Below are positions 34,473 to 43,211 of a stretch of 64,000 nucleotides of DNA, piece after piece; position 1 is the first letter of the stretch; the number at the start of each line of letters is the position of its first letter. Under the pieces are notes generated by a model, which was not told where the DNA came from, did not search any database, and worked only from the letters and a program-made list of their open reading frames with translations. Source of the stretch: a virus; the IMG/VR virus record IMGVR_UViG_3300021478_000016, positions 62,001-126,000 of that record; one strand, written 5' to 3'. The translations under genes and the position numbers were made by a program.

Positions 34473-35379
34473 CAGCTTCAAGTACAACCCGCTTCAGCAC
34501 GTTAGGTACCTCTACACGATCTTCGTGCAGGGGCTCTTCTATCGTGCGCCTCGTGGGGCATACCACTGGGAGGAAGAGCTTCAGGATTCGGAGATCGTGA
34601 TAACGGCTGAAGCGCCTCTCAACACAACGACGCTCGGCGACCGCCCCGGCATCACGTTCACTCGAGCTCCCATTGCCTTCCGGCACCTCGGCTTCGACGA
34701 CATGCTGAAGGTCGACGCGGCCAGCGGTCAGAAGATGAAGGGTCTTCTCATCCCGGGGACCATGATCGTCAACTGCTGCTCGAAGAACGACCTCGAGAGC
34801 GAGCAGATTGCCTGGGTCACAGCAGAGGGTATCTGGCTCTTGCGTGACCAACTCATGCAACAGGGCTTCTACGACATCGGCAGGAACATTCAGATCAGTG
34901 CACCCAGCAAGGCCGGTGGTGTGGTCGAGGGCGATGGGGCTCAGGAGTTCTACTGCACCTCAATCACTTCCCCCTTCCAGTTCCAGAGGACGAGCGTGTT
35001 CACGCCTCTGGGGCAGAGGCTCTTGCAGGGTCTCACCCTTCAGATGGGGCTGAACCCTCAGGCATCTCTTCAACAGGGGATCCCCATTCCTGGAGGAACA
35101 GGGCCTGTAGATCCGCCCTTCGAACAAGATGTCTACCCCCCTCCGCCCTTCGCACCGGGTGCAGGGAATCCGAACATCCGCTCTCTGGGTAATCCATCTG
35201 GGCTTCCTCTTGTCCCTCACCCTCTCGACCCATCAAAACTCGTCATCGTCAGACCTGTGAGAGCAGATCAACCAGGTGTGAGACCGCCTTCCATCAACGG
35301 ACAAGTACTTCCCATACTGGCTCCGCCCGTGACATCATCTGAGCCAGAGACGGTCCTCACGACCACCGTGAAAGTCTAG
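34423..35379 (+). CDS. Virion-type protein upstream of the sheath
   Basis: 318 residues if read from the GTG at 34423; the frame is open further upstream but that is a shadow of the previous gene. Residues 20-230 look globular, with EEELQDSEIVITAEAPLN and KGLLIPGTMIVNCCSKN; the last 90 residues are Pro/Gly-rich and unfolded. Its place next to the tail sheath suggests a tail terminator or neck component, not proved by motif. Confidence 0.5.
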   Translation: MPTRVPRTEPRGALPSSSFKYNPLQHVRYLYTIFVQGLFYRAPRGAYHWEEELQDSEIVITAEAPLNTTTLGDRPGITFTRAPIAFRHLGFDDMLKVDAASGQKMKGLLIPGTMIVNCCSKNDLESEQIAWVTAEGIWLLRDQLMQQGFYDIGRNIQISAPSKAGGVVEGDGAQEFYCTSITSPFQFQRTSVFTPLGQRLLQGLTLQMGLNPQASLQQGIPIPGGTGPVDPPFEQDVYPPPPFAPGAGNPNIRSLGNPSGLPLVPHPLDPSKLVIVRPVRADQPGVRPPSINGQVLPILAPPVTSSEPETVLTTTVKV

Positions 35380-35394
35380 GAAAAAGGAGCCGCC

Positions 35395-38268
35395 ATGGCG
35401 TCGAGTGGCCTGCCGCAACCCGGGGTCGAAGTCATTCAGGTCTTCCAGACGGTCAGCCCCACCGTCATCACCCCGACGCTCGTTCCGTGCGTCGTCGGCG
35501 CCTGCAAACAGGTCGTCGATGCTGTGGTGCCGAGCGCCACGGGCAGCACCCAGGTGAACTCGGGGGCGCAGGTCGAGAAACCTGCCACGCTCACGGCCAT
35601 CGCCGCAACGGGCGGACCTCCGGTCGTCTACACGCTGAACGGGAACCTCAAGTTCGCGTCCGATGGGCTGCCGACCGTGACCGTGAACTTCGTGAGCGGT
35701 ACGTACACGCCGCAACAGGTGGTCACCATGGTCAACGCCGCGATCCTCGCGGCGGGTCAGTCCAACCTCGTCGCCGAGCTCGTGGGCACCACGCAGTGGC
35801 GCCTGCGCACGCTCTCGGAGACGGACTTCGACTTCATCTCGGTCGACCCGACTTCGACGTCCGGCGTGCTCACGGCGTTCGGCTTCTTCGGCAACGAGTT
35901 CAAGTCCGGCGCGGCTTCGTACCACCAGTTCCAGGTCACGATCCCCACACCGTCGTTCCCGGACCCGAACAACAACCTCGCGCAGCTCGCCATCGATACG
36001 ACCACCATCCGTGGATTCCTCGGCATCTCGGGCAACGCTGCTCTTCAGGAGGCGCTGCGCACGCAGACCGTCCTGCGCAAGGGTGGCGCCACGACGGTGA
36101 TCGATAGTGGAAACGGAACCGGCTTCTCGAACATCATCCAGGCCGCAGGACAGGACTTCACGTCCCTGTCTACGGTGGCCACGGTGGCGTCCGTGACCGG
36201 CTCGGCAACGCCGACGTTCGGCAGCCTGGCGGGCAAGACCCTGGTCGTCTCGGATGGACGTGAGCCCATCACAGTCACGTTCGGGACGTGCGCGGTCATC
36301 GGCGATGTCGTCGCACAATTCAACGCGTTCTTCAGCGCGACGGACGGCATCCTCGCCTCGGCCTCGGGCACGGACCTCACGCTCACCAGCACGCGCCTGC
36401 GTGAGGATGGCCTGACGACCGCTCTCGGTGAGGACAGCTCGATCGTCCTGCTCGGCGGCAGCGCACTGTACCCGACCAACCTCCTCGATCCGGGTGGCAC
36501 GCCGACCCTCCACATCGGCCGCTACACCGGCAGCCCGATGGCTGTCTTCCCCGGCGACCAGCTCTTCATCGACGGTGTTCTCGTCGGCGTCATCAACCAG
36601 GTCGCTCCGAACGGACAGAACGCGCAGCTCCGCGTCAACGCGAACAAGCCACTCTCGTTCACCGGCAGCCACTTCTACATCGTGGCGACGAGCCTCGCGG
36701 CTCTGCCCGGAGAAACAGCGAACCGCCCGCGTCCCGACTTCATCGTGGATGCGAACGGCAACGCGACGTTCAAGCACGGCCTGCTGCGAGACTCGAATGG
36801 AGTCGTCGTCGAGTCGCTCCAGACGTCGGCCCTCGTCGAGCCGAGCAGCAACATGTACATCGCGTACAAGGCGCTGCGACTCGATGTCTCGAGCAGGGCG
36901 ACGAACCCGGGTCTGCTCCAGTTCAGCGACACGGCGACGCTCCAGAGCCAGCTCGCTCCCATCACGACGGACAACCCGCTGGGTCTCGGTCTCTACTTCG
37001 CCCTGCTCAATGCACCGGCGGTGCAGATCACCGGTCTGGGTGTGGACGCAGTGTCTCCGAGCGAGCCGTTCGGCACCCTGGCAGCGTTCACGGATGCGGC
37101 GACGTTCCTCGAGCAGTTCGAGGTGTACGCCATCGCGCCCCTGACGCACGAGACGACGGTCCATCAGGTCTTCCAGACCCACGTCGACACGATGAGCGCG
37201 CCCGAGAACAAGGGTGAACGCATCGTGCTCGTCAATCCGAGCAAGCCCGTCAACCGGCTCAATGCGCTGGTGGCATCCGGCACGGACGGCAACACGATCG
37301 GCACGGGCGGCCTGACCTTCGACACGGGCATCGCCAACCTGACCGCGCTGCTCGTCGCTGCGGGGATCTCGAACCCGGCCTCCATCCCGGTGAGCTCGGG
37401 CGTCTTCCTCAACATCAGCGACAACAACCTCAACTACAACGTCTCGGCGGTGAGCGGGTCGGTCGTGACGGTGAACATCACCTTCACGGGCAGCCAGAAC
37501 ACCGACGGCTTCTTCTCGACGACGGACCTCAAGACTCCGCCGCTCCCATCGGCGCTCATCGAGGACCCGTTCTCCATCAAGGTCCGCGGCACGCCGCTGG
37601 TCTTGACGGACGGCATCACGCCGGACAAGCCGAGCATCGCCTCGACCATCACGGCCATGGCGCAGGCGTTCCTCGACCGCCGCGTGTGGATGGTCGTGCC
37701 CGATACGTGCGCCGCCACTCTCGGTGGGGTGGAGCAGGTCCTCGACGGCTTCTACATGTGCGCGGCCATCGCGGGCATGATCGGTCAGCAGCCTCCGCAG
37801 CAGTCGTTCACCAACTTCCCGATGACTGGCTTCACGCGCGTCATCGGCTCGAACGACTTCTTCACGCCGCAGCAGATGAACCAGATGGCTGGTGGCGGCG
37901 CGTACATCATCCTCCAGGACGTGAAGGGCGTCAGCCCGCTGTACTCGCGTATGGCGCTGACCACCGACCTCACGTCCATCGAGACGAGGACGGACAGCAT
38001 CACGAAGATCGTGGACTTCTGCGCGAAGTTCTACCGCACCGGTCTGAAGAACTTCATCGGGCGGTTCAACATCAACCAGGGTCTCCTCGACTCACTGGGT
38101 CACGTGCTCCAGGGTCTCACGGGATTCCTCACGGAGTCCGGCGTCCTCATCGGCGCGCACGTGAACAACTTGATCCAGGACACCGCGGCTCCCGACACCG
38201 TGCTCGTCGACATCACGCTCGACGTGCCATTCCCCTGCAATTACATCCGCATCACGCTCGTCATCTGA
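35395..38268 (+). CDS. Tail sheath protein
   Basis: 957 residues, preceded by AAAAAGGAG. The N-terminus (PGVEVIQVFQTVSPTVI, ...LVPCVVGACKQ) and C-terminus (FIGRFNINQGLLDSLGHVLQ, ...PCNYIRITLVI) are the typical conserved ends of myoviral sheath proteins, which polymerise around the tube and contract on infection. Many phage sheaths are about 400-660 residues, so extra domains fill the middle (residues about 120-600), perhaps exposed on the outside. The product is expected to be very abundant, and codon use is strongly biased. Confidence 0.88.
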   Translation: MASSGLPQPGVEVIQVFQTVSPTVITPTLVPCVVGACKQVVDAVVPSATGSTQVNSGAQVEKPATLTAIAATGGPPVVYTLNGNLKFASDGLPTVTVNFVSGTYTPQQVVTMVNAAILAAGQSNLVAELVGTTQWRLRTLSETDFDFISVDPTSTSGVLTAFGFFGNEFKSGAASYHQFQVTIPTPSFPDPNNNLAQLAIDTTTIRGFLGISGNAALQEALRTQTVLRKGGATTVIDSGNGTGFSNIIQAAGQDFTSLSTVATVASVTGSATPTFGSLAGKTLVVSDGREPITVTFGTCAVIGDVVAQFNAFFSATDGILASASGTDLTLTSTRLREDGLTTALGEDSSIVLLGGSALYPTNLLDPGGTPTLHIGRYTGSPMAVFPGDQLFIDGVLVGVINQVAPNGQNAQLRVNANKPLSFTGSHFYIVATSLAALPGETANRPRPDFIVDANGNATFKHGLLRDSNGVVVESLQTSALVEPSSNMYIAYKALRLDVSSRATNPGLLQFSDTATLQSQLAPITTDNPLGLGLYFALLNAPAVQITGLGVDAVSPSEPFGTLAAFTDAATFLEQFEVYAIAPLTHETTVHQVFQTHVDTMSAPENKGERIVLVNPSKPVNRLNALVASGTDGNTIGTGGLTFDTGIANLTALLVAAGISNPASIPVSSGVFLNISDNNLNYNVSAVSGSVVTVNITFTGSQNTDGFFSTTDLKTPPLPSALIEDPFSIKVRGTPLVLTDGITPDKPSIASTITAMAQAFLDRRVWMVVPDTCAATLGGVEQVLDGFYMCAAIAGMIGQQPPQQSFTNFPMTGFTRVIGSNDFFTPQQMNQMAGGGAYIILQDVKGVSPLYSRMALTTDLTSIETRTDSITKIVDFCAKFYRTGLKNFIGRFNINQGLLDSLGHVLQGLTGFLTESGVLIGAHVNNLIQDTAAPDTVLVDITLDVPFPCNYIRITLVI

Positions 38269-38285
38269 GCGTGTGAGGAGATGCA

Positions 38286-38894
38286 ATGAATCAGCTTGAC
38301 AACATGATCAATAGGAGCTTCGGCTTCTTGACGGTCGTCGAGCGCGCCCCGAACGATCGCTTCGGGAACGTGTGGTGGAGATGTTTGTGTCGCTGTGGAG
38401 GGGCTTGCCTCAAGCGGGCCTCTCAACTTCGCGAAGGAAAGTTCTTCACCTGCGGTCGAGAGGCCTGTCGCTTCTGGTCGAAGGTCTACGTTCCTGAGGG
38501 AGATAGCTGCCACGAATGGACTGGCGGTCTGAAGGACTCCGGGTACGGCCAGTTCAAAACCTCTACAGGCACGATCTCAGCTCACATCTACGCCTGGGAA
38601 CAGAAGCATGGTCCCGTGCCTGCCGGGAAACTCCTACGGCACACCTGCGATGTAAGGCACTGCGTTCGTGATGACCATCTGCTTTTGGGAACGCATCTAC
38701 AGAACATGCAGGACATGGTGGATAGGGGGCGAAGTCATTCCCCAAGACCGCCTCTTCCTGTCCAGAAAAGACTGGAACTGCTACAAGACAAGGAGGAGGG
38801 TTTCACCGCCCTCGCTCTAGTCGAGAAGTACGGTGTGAGCCTCAGGACGGTGAGTAGGATCATCCAAGAACACCGCAAGGGAGTGGATCAATGA
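38286..38894 (+). CDS. HNH endonuclease with Zn-finger and C-terminal helix-turn-helix (mobile)
   Basis: 202 residues; GAGGAGATGCA upstream. An N-terminal Cys cluster (RCLCRCGGACL ... FTCGREAC) looks like a zinc finger. A central HNH part (SCHEWTGG, HIYAWEQKHGP, LRHTCDVRHCVRDDHLLLG) matches the HNH_3 type, and a C-terminal helix-turn-helix (FTALALVEKYGVSLRTVSRI) would aid site recognition. It is inserted exactly between the sheath and tube genes and its stop overlaps the tube start (ATGA). Mobile homing-type endonuclease is the best reading. Confidence 0.85.
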   Translation: MNQLDNMINRSFGFLTVVERAPNDRFGNVWWRCLCRCGGACLKRASQLREGKFFTCGREACRFWSKVYVPEGDSCHEWTGGLKDSGYGQFKTSTGTISAHIYAWEQKHGPVPAGKLLRHTCDVRHCVRDDHLLLGTHLQNMQDMVDRGRSHSPRPPLPVQKRLELLQDKEEGFTALALVEKYGVSLRTVSRIIQEHRKGVDQ

Positions 38895-39646
38895 GCGGCA
38901 ACTTCTCCGACTGGAGCCCCTACACCAGCTACGTTCAGGCGGGGCTGGTCGACGGACGCTACGCGACCGGCGCCTACACGATGCTGGCCGCGGGACCTCC
39001 GCGGCTGGCGAACATCGGTGGTGCGGCGGGTCTGGCTCAGGCTGTTGCTGGCACGGGCCAGGCGGCCAACCAGATCGTGCTGCCGATGGGTATCGTGCAG
39101 AACCTCAACGTCAGCCACACGCGCAACTTCAGCCGCATCTTCGAGATCGGCTCGGAGCGCAGCTACTTCATCGCGGGTCGCACAGTGGGTCAGCTCGGGC
39201 TCGGGCGGATCTACTACCACGGCTCGTCGCTGCTGCGCATCCTCTACGCCTACTACCAGGACCTCATCCCTCCGACGATCGTGCCGTCGATGTTCCCCAA
39301 TGCGGGGGCCGCGACGCAATCGAACCCGCACGACGTCATCATCCCGCCGGGCTACGAGAACATCTACATCAACCTGGCGTCGGACCTCTTCGCGCAGCCC
39401 ATCGGCATCCTGATGTACATCCGCGACGTCAACCAGGCGACCCTGGGCGCGATGTACTTCGAGGCCTGCTACATCCCGAACCACGTCTGGGCCACGGACT
39501 CTCAGGGAGTCCTCATCCAGGAGAACGTCGCGGTCCAGTTCGAGCGTGGAGTGCCGGTGCAGGTTAGTGCGCTCACGCTCATCAGCCAGACCAACGCACA
39601 GAACGCCGGCGGCGCGAACGTGACCTTCCCGGGCCTGCCGGGCTGA
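38891..39646 (+). CDS. Probable tail tube protein
   Basis: 251 residues, ATG overlapping the endonuclease stop. The HTRNFSRIFEIGSERSYFIA and GRTVGQLGLGRI region has the strand pattern of phage tube proteins, and the location after the sheath (ignoring the insertion) is the standard position. The C-terminal part (VQFERGVPVQVSALTLISQT) is beta-rich. It would form the inner tail tube through which DNA passes. Confidence 0.72.
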   Translation: MSGNFSDWSPYTSYVQAGLVDGRYATGAYTMLAAGPPRLANIGGAAGLAQAVAGTGQAANQIVLPMGIVQNLNVSHTRNFSRIFEIGSERSYFIAGRTVGQLGLGRIYYHGSSLLRILYAYYQDLIPPTIVPSMFPNAGAATQSNPHDVIIPPGYENIYINLASDLFAQPIGILMYIRDVNQATLGAMYFEACYIPNHVWATDSQGVLIQENVAVQFERGVPVQVSALTLISQTNAQNAGGANVTFPGLPG

Positions 39647-39657
39647 GGGAGTAGTCG

Positions 39658-40041
39658 ATGAGCACGCCGTACACCTTCACGGGGGCTCTGACATTCCCGC
39701 CTGACCCGGGCGGACCGCAGTCGCCCATCTCCATCAGCTTCGCAGACCAGTTCGACCAGATCATCGCCGAGACCCTGACCCTTGCTGGGTCGGGGTCCAA
39801 GACCTTCGACCTGTCGGCGCTCTCGGGCGGTGGCGGTGCGAAGTGTTTGGTGGTCAAGGTCGACCCGCAGGTCGTCGGGACTCCTGCTGTCTTCGTCAAG
39901 GTGAACTCCGAGACGGTAGGGGAGGAGCTCCAGCCTGGGAGCTTCAAGGTCACGGGGAATCTCAACCCTGCGACTGGGATCACGAGCGTCACCGTCGTTT
40001 GGACGGGGGTAGGCAAGATACGGCTCTGGGCACTCGGGTGA
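39658..40041 (+). CDS. Small beta-rich virion-type protein
   Basis: 127 residues; GAGGGAGTAGTCG upstream. Entirely beta-like with small and hydrophobic residues (FVKVNSETVGEELQPGSFKV), similar in look to head/tail decoration domains. No family recognised. It lies between tube and membrane-protein genes. Confidence 0.5.
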   Translation: MSTPYTFTGALTFPPDPGGPQSPISISFADQFDQIIAETLTLAGSGSKTFDLSALSGGGGAKCLVVKVDPQVVGTPAVFVKVNSETVGEELQPGSFKVTGNLNPATGITSVTVVWTGVGKIRLWALG

Positions 40042-40057
40042 GCCTTCTGGAGGTCAC

Positions 40058-40354
40058 GTGCAGGTCGAGATCGGGTACGCCATCATCGCCGGCATCGCAT
40101 CCGGGGCCCTCACGGCGACCGGCTTCGTCTTCCTTCTGGGCCGTCGCTACCAGGCCATCGAAGAGCATCTGAAGGCACTGTTCGAAAAGAACAGGGAGCA
40201 GGACGCCAAGATCGAGAAGCTGGAGACGGACCAAACCACGATGACCAAGGAGAACAACGAGTCATGGCAGGACCTCAATCGAACGCTCGGGCAGATCGAG
40301 GGGTCTATCGGGATGCTGCCTCCCCCGCCACCTCCGAGGAAGACGAGACCGTGA
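40058..40354 (+). CDS. Single-pass membrane coiled-coil protein (holin/spanin-like candidate)
   Basis: 98 residues from a GTG with CTGGAGG upstream. Residues 5-28 (GYAIIAGIASGALTATGFVF) form a membrane helix, followed by a charged coiled coil (LKALFEKNREQDAKIEKLE) and a Pro-rich tail with PPPPPPP. Small phage proteins of this design can be holins or spanin-like lysis helpers. No lysis enzyme is adjacent, so the role is unproved. Confidence 0.5.
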   Translation: MQVEIGYAIIAGIASGALTATGFVFLLGRRYQAIEEHLKALFEKNREQDAKIEKLETDQTTMTKENNESWQDLNRTLGQIEGSIGMLPPPPPPRKTRP

Positions 40355-40494
40355 AGACCCGCTCCAGGCCCCCGTCCGAGGGTGTAGTCGCCCTCCGTCC
40401 TCTTCGTGAGGAGGCGGTGCAGAAGGCGAACAGCATCCTCAAGAAGATCCAAAGCGTTCCGCGCATGCCAGCGGTCAAGGACCCCACGCGATGA
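40351..40494 (+). CDS. 47-residue coupled small protein
   Basis: Starts at a GTG overlapping the previous stop (GTGA) and ends inside the next ATG (ATGA). It is basic (KTRSRPPSEGVV... LRPLREEAVQKANSILKKI) and has no recognised motif. The two coupling overlaps are the main support. Confidence 0.5.
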   Translation: MKTRSRPPSEGVVALRPLREEAVQKANSILKKIQSVPRMPAVKDPTR

Positions 40495-41306
40495 CCGGAC
40501 CGAACGAAGAGCTGATGTGCGAGTACGGCACGGAGGCGGTCGAGAAGACCGCCTCCGGTTCGCCGTTCGCTGCCAAGCTGCTCTTCGCGATGATGGCCAT
40601 GCGCATGGCGCGCGACTTTGCCGAGGACCAGACCTACCAGCGCCTCCAGGCCAAGAGCCTGAACGACCGGTTCCAGCAGCTCCAGAACTCGGACCTGGCT
40701 GTCACCCGTGACGCGCTACAGCACAGCCGGCCCCGGGTCTTCGTCGGGCCCAACCTGCCGATGGGCGGTCCCCAGGACCCGAACGCCCTCCAGGGGGTCC
40801 CTCTGGGCTGGGACGAGGGCATGGTGCGGACGGCGGCCGTGGCTGACGCTGTGGGGGGCGACCTGGCGAAGACGGCCCTGGGCATCCCCCAGGTTCAGGG
40901 GGCGCTCCAGCGAGGCGCACAGGCCGTGCGCGGGGCCTTCCAGTCAGGGGCGACGAAGCGTCTTCTCCAAGCGGCCAAGGTGGAAGGGGTAGCTCCCAGC
41001 GTTCAGGGTGGGAGCCCGTTCCGGGTGGCCCCCAAGATGCCTACCCCCACCCCTCCGCCGGCGGCGGGTCCGGGCCCTGTGAGCTCGACGCTCAAGGGGG
41101 TCGGTCGCGGGTTGGCGACGGCCGGCGCGCTCGGCGTCGGGGCAGTGGGCATGGGGGCCTTCGCGGCGGGTCGGCCGGCGCTCGGCTACCTATCTCGCGA
41201 GCAGGACAACCCGACCTACGGGGCTACCGCTAACGGTGCTCCGCAACTAGCATACGGAGTCAACCAGTGGGGTCAGCCACAACTCGGAGCCCCGTTCATC
41301 CAGTGA
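40491..41306 (+). CDS. Virion-type protein with Pro-rich middle and glycine-zipper helix
   Basis: 271 residues, ATGA start. A helical N-terminus (FAAKLLFAMMAMRMARDFAE) is followed by Gly/Ala/Pro-rich parts (PTPTPPPAAGPGPVSS) and a Gly-rich helix (LATAGALGVGAVGMGAFAAG) near residue 210. Architecture resembles the 31546 and 29169 proteins. Possibly an internal virion protein. Confidence 0.5.
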   Translation: MTGPNEELMCEYGTEAVEKTASGSPFAAKLLFAMMAMRMARDFAEDQTYQRLQAKSLNDRFQQLQNSDLAVTRDALQHSRPRVFVGPNLPMGGPQDPNALQGVPLGWDEGMVRTAAVADAVGGDLAKTALGIPQVQGALQRGAQAVRGAFQSGATKRLLQAAKVEGVAPSVQGGSPFRVAPKMPTPTPPPAAGPGPVSSTLKGVGRGLATAGALGVGAVGMGAFAAGRPALGYLSREQDNPTYGATANGAPQLAYGVNQWGQPQLGAPFIQ

Positions 41307-41316
41307 GGAGAAGATC

Positions 41317-42000
41317 ATGAGCAAGGGTTCTGGACTCTTCAGCGGGTACGCGGCTCGGCGTCCCCATGTTCTCGCAGGTCACGGTGAGGGTACGGAGATC
41401 ACCAACCTGGCAGCCGACGTCACAGCGTCGTTCGCCGGTCTGAAGGCGATCATCGTGGAGGAGTACTTGGCTCCGCACGCGGCCGTCACCAACGCCTTTC
41501 TCGCTGCGACGGCGTCGGTGAACGGTACGCAGACCATCACCTCGGCATCCGGCCTCGTTCCGGCGCCGGCGGCGCTGACGGCGGCGGGGCGCAACGTCAC
41601 ACTCACCGGTGGTGGGACCACGGGTCAGTGCCCGACGTCGGCGGCGGTCACCGGCTTCGACGCCGGGGGCAACGCGCAGACCGAGACCATCGCTCTGACG
41701 GCGGGTTCCGGGACGGGCGTCAAGGGCTGGAGCAAGGTGACCAAGGTCGTCCTCACGGGCGGCACGGGCACGGCTGGCACGACGGCGATCGGCTACGGGG
41801 TGGTCATCGGCCTGTCCTACGCGCCGAAGCTGCGCGCGGGACAGACGTCGCCCATCTTGCCGCAGAAGGAGATCGTGGACGGTGCAGTCCTCTCGCCGGC
41901 GACGGGTTCGATCGACACGGTCAACCACACGTACACGCCGGCCGCGGCGCCCAACGGGACGCACAACTACTGCATCGACTACGAGGCCGTCGGGAGCTGA
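41317..42000 (+). CDS. Beta-rich virion-type protein, last of the structural operon
   Basis: 227 residues with a strong GAGGAGAAG site. Gly/Thr/Ala-rich with strand repeats (LTGGGTTGQCPTSAAVTGFD, GTAGTTAIGYGVVIGLSY). Ends in a charged strand. It may be a tail decoration or adhesin-like protein. Its last 22 bases overlap the end of the convergent phosphatase gene. Confidence 0.55.
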   Translation: MSKGSGLFSGYAARRPHVLAGHGEGTEITNLAADVTASFAGLKAIIVEEYLAPHAAVTNAFLAATASVNGTQTITSASGLVPAPAALTAAGRNVTLTGGGTTGQCPTSAAVTGFDAGGNAQTETIALTAGSGTGVKGWSKVTKVVLTGGTGTAGTTAIGYGVVIGLSYAPKLRAGQTSPILPQKEIVDGAVLSPATGSIDTVNHTYTPAAAPNGTHNYCIDYEAVGS

Positions 42001-42443
42001 GTCGGCGTCTTCAAGCTGCTGAGCAGCTTGAGGAACTGCGGGTTTCGGAGGGCGAGAGGTCCTCGAGCAGCCCGGATGAGGCCCACGGCTTCGTCCGGGC
42101 TTGCTCGTTTGGAGAGCACGAGGGCGAGCGCCGCGATGAGACCTGAGCGGTTATGCCCCTCGTGGCAGGTGACGGCCGTCGACTCCCCCTCGTTCAGCCA
42201 GCGCGCCACCTGAGCTCCAGCCTCGAGGGCACGGGCGGCTGTCTCGGCCGGCACGGGCTTGTTCGGGTCGTCCTCGAGCGAGACATGATGCACATCCACG
42301 CCAGGGAACTTGTCCGACGTCTGCTCCGCGAAGAGCTCGTGGGCTGCGAGGACAAGATGCTCTACGGGCGACAAGCTCCAGTCCTTGTTGAGGGGTGGGG
42401 CGTTGCCGACATAGAGCCCGGGGATGATGAGGGAAGCGGTCAT
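41979..42443 (-). CDS. Dual-specificity / tyrosine phosphatase-like protein
   Basis: 154 residues; the ATG at 42443 overlaps the upstream stop (ATGA) and is preferred to one 9 bases earlier. The catalytic loop TCHEGHNRSG fits the C-x5-R phosphatase signature (Cys93, Arg99, with Thr in place of the usual His before Cys). A region VSLEDDPNKPVP just before could supply the acidic residue. The fold is that of small protein-tyrosine or dual-specificity phosphatases. The substrate may be a host phosphoprotein or RNA end; unknown. Confidence 0.82.
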   Translation of the reverse strand: MTASLIIPGLYVGNAPPLNKDWSLSPVEHLVLAAHELFAEQTSDKFPGVDVHHVSLEDDPNKPVPAETAARALEAGAQVARWLNEGESTAVTCHEGHNRSGLIAALALVLSKRASPDEAVGLIRAARGPLALRNPQFLKLLSSLKTPTQLPTAS

Positions 42444-43000
42444 CGAGTCCACCAGAAGGCGTCCATCACCGGCCCCTCGACAGGCTCCGCCTTCGGGGGA
42501 GACGTGTTCTCGCCGGCGGGTGGCGGACGCGGGGCTAGAAAAGAGGGGACTGACTTCTCGACCCTCTTCGCCGGCGAGAAGAACTCCACCGTCGCGTTGT
42601 CGAGCATGCCTCGCTCAGTCGCCGATAGGGTCTCCCACTTCCGCGCCCCTTCGTGCAGCTCGCCGAGCAGCGAAAGGGCTTGGTCGTCGTAGCGTTCCGC
42701 CTGGGTCCTCGCGTCCTGAAGGATGTGCGTCGGGTCTCGATGCAGGAACAGCTCGAAGAGGCCGGGCGGGTTCTTTTTAGCCTCTGGCTCTGGGGCTGTT
42801 CTTGCGAGCTCGAAGAGGGTTGGGAACTTCGGCGGCTCGAGCTTTCTTAGACCCCAGTACTTCAGCCCGCGTCTTCCCACGTGTTGCACCAGCATCTTGT
42901 CCCCGCTGTTTAGCGGATCGTCCAGTGTTGACGTCTGGAAGTCCAAGTAGTCGTTGGTCCCCGGGGCGTAGGAGGGGTCTTGCGAATCTTGCGAGCTCAT
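42440..43000 (-). CDS. Hypothetical protein, overlaps the frame of the next gene upstream
   Basis: 186 residues. Reads as a normal protein (KFPTLFELARTAPEPEAKK; a helical middle QAERYDDQALSLLGELHEG). Its start lies within the 42777 gene by 224 bases, much longer than usual. Together with the 144-residue frame this suggests either overlapping genes or one longer product joined by a +1 shift. No family recognised. Confidence 0.55.
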   Translation of the reverse strand: MSSQDSQDPSYAPGTNDYLDFQTSTLDDPLNSGDKMLVQHVGRRGLKYWGLRKLEPPKFPTLFELARTAPEPEAKKNPPGLFELFLHRDPTHILQDARTQAERYDDQALSLLGELHEGARKWETLSATERGMLDNATVEFFSPAKRVEKSVPSFLAPRPPPAGENTSPPKAEPVEGPVMDAFWWTR

Positions 43001-43211
43001 GACGGACAGCCTCTTCGTGGGCTTGGAGGATCTGGTCCTTGTTCTGCAAGAGGAAGTAAGCGATGAACATCGAGAGGAAGACTTCAGGCGTCGGCTTCTT
43101 CGTCAGAGAGCCGCCCCCTTGGGTGTGGTAGCAGAGGACCGCCTGGAACTGCCTGTCGAAGAGCTCCCAGAGAGAGTCATCCATCCAGATCTTGTAGTAG
43201 CGACCAGCCAT
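42777..43211 (-). CDS. Hypothetical protein; C-terminal half may be a shadow
   Basis: 144 residues; ATG abuts the previous gene. The first 70 residues (DDSLWELFDRQFQAVLCYHT, FLSMFIAYFLLQNKDQIL) look real and folded. After residue 70 the sequence becomes Arg/Ala/Gly-rich and of poor quality, exactly where the 43000 frame begins. So either the C-terminal tail is unconstrained or the real product shifts +1 into the next frame. Confidence 0.45.
   Translation of the reverse strand: MAGRYYKIWMDDSLWELFDRQFQAVLCYHTQGGGSLTKKPTPEVFLSMFIAYFLLQNKDQILQAHEEAVRHELARFARPLLRPGDQRLLGLPDVNTGRSAKQRGQDAGATRGKTRAEVLGSKKARAAEVPNPLRARKNSPRARG

Noticed and set aside
35335-37182. 615-codon minus-strand frame over the sheath gene
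   Set aside because: Shadow of the sheath gene; no start signals and Arg-rich nonsense-like sequence.
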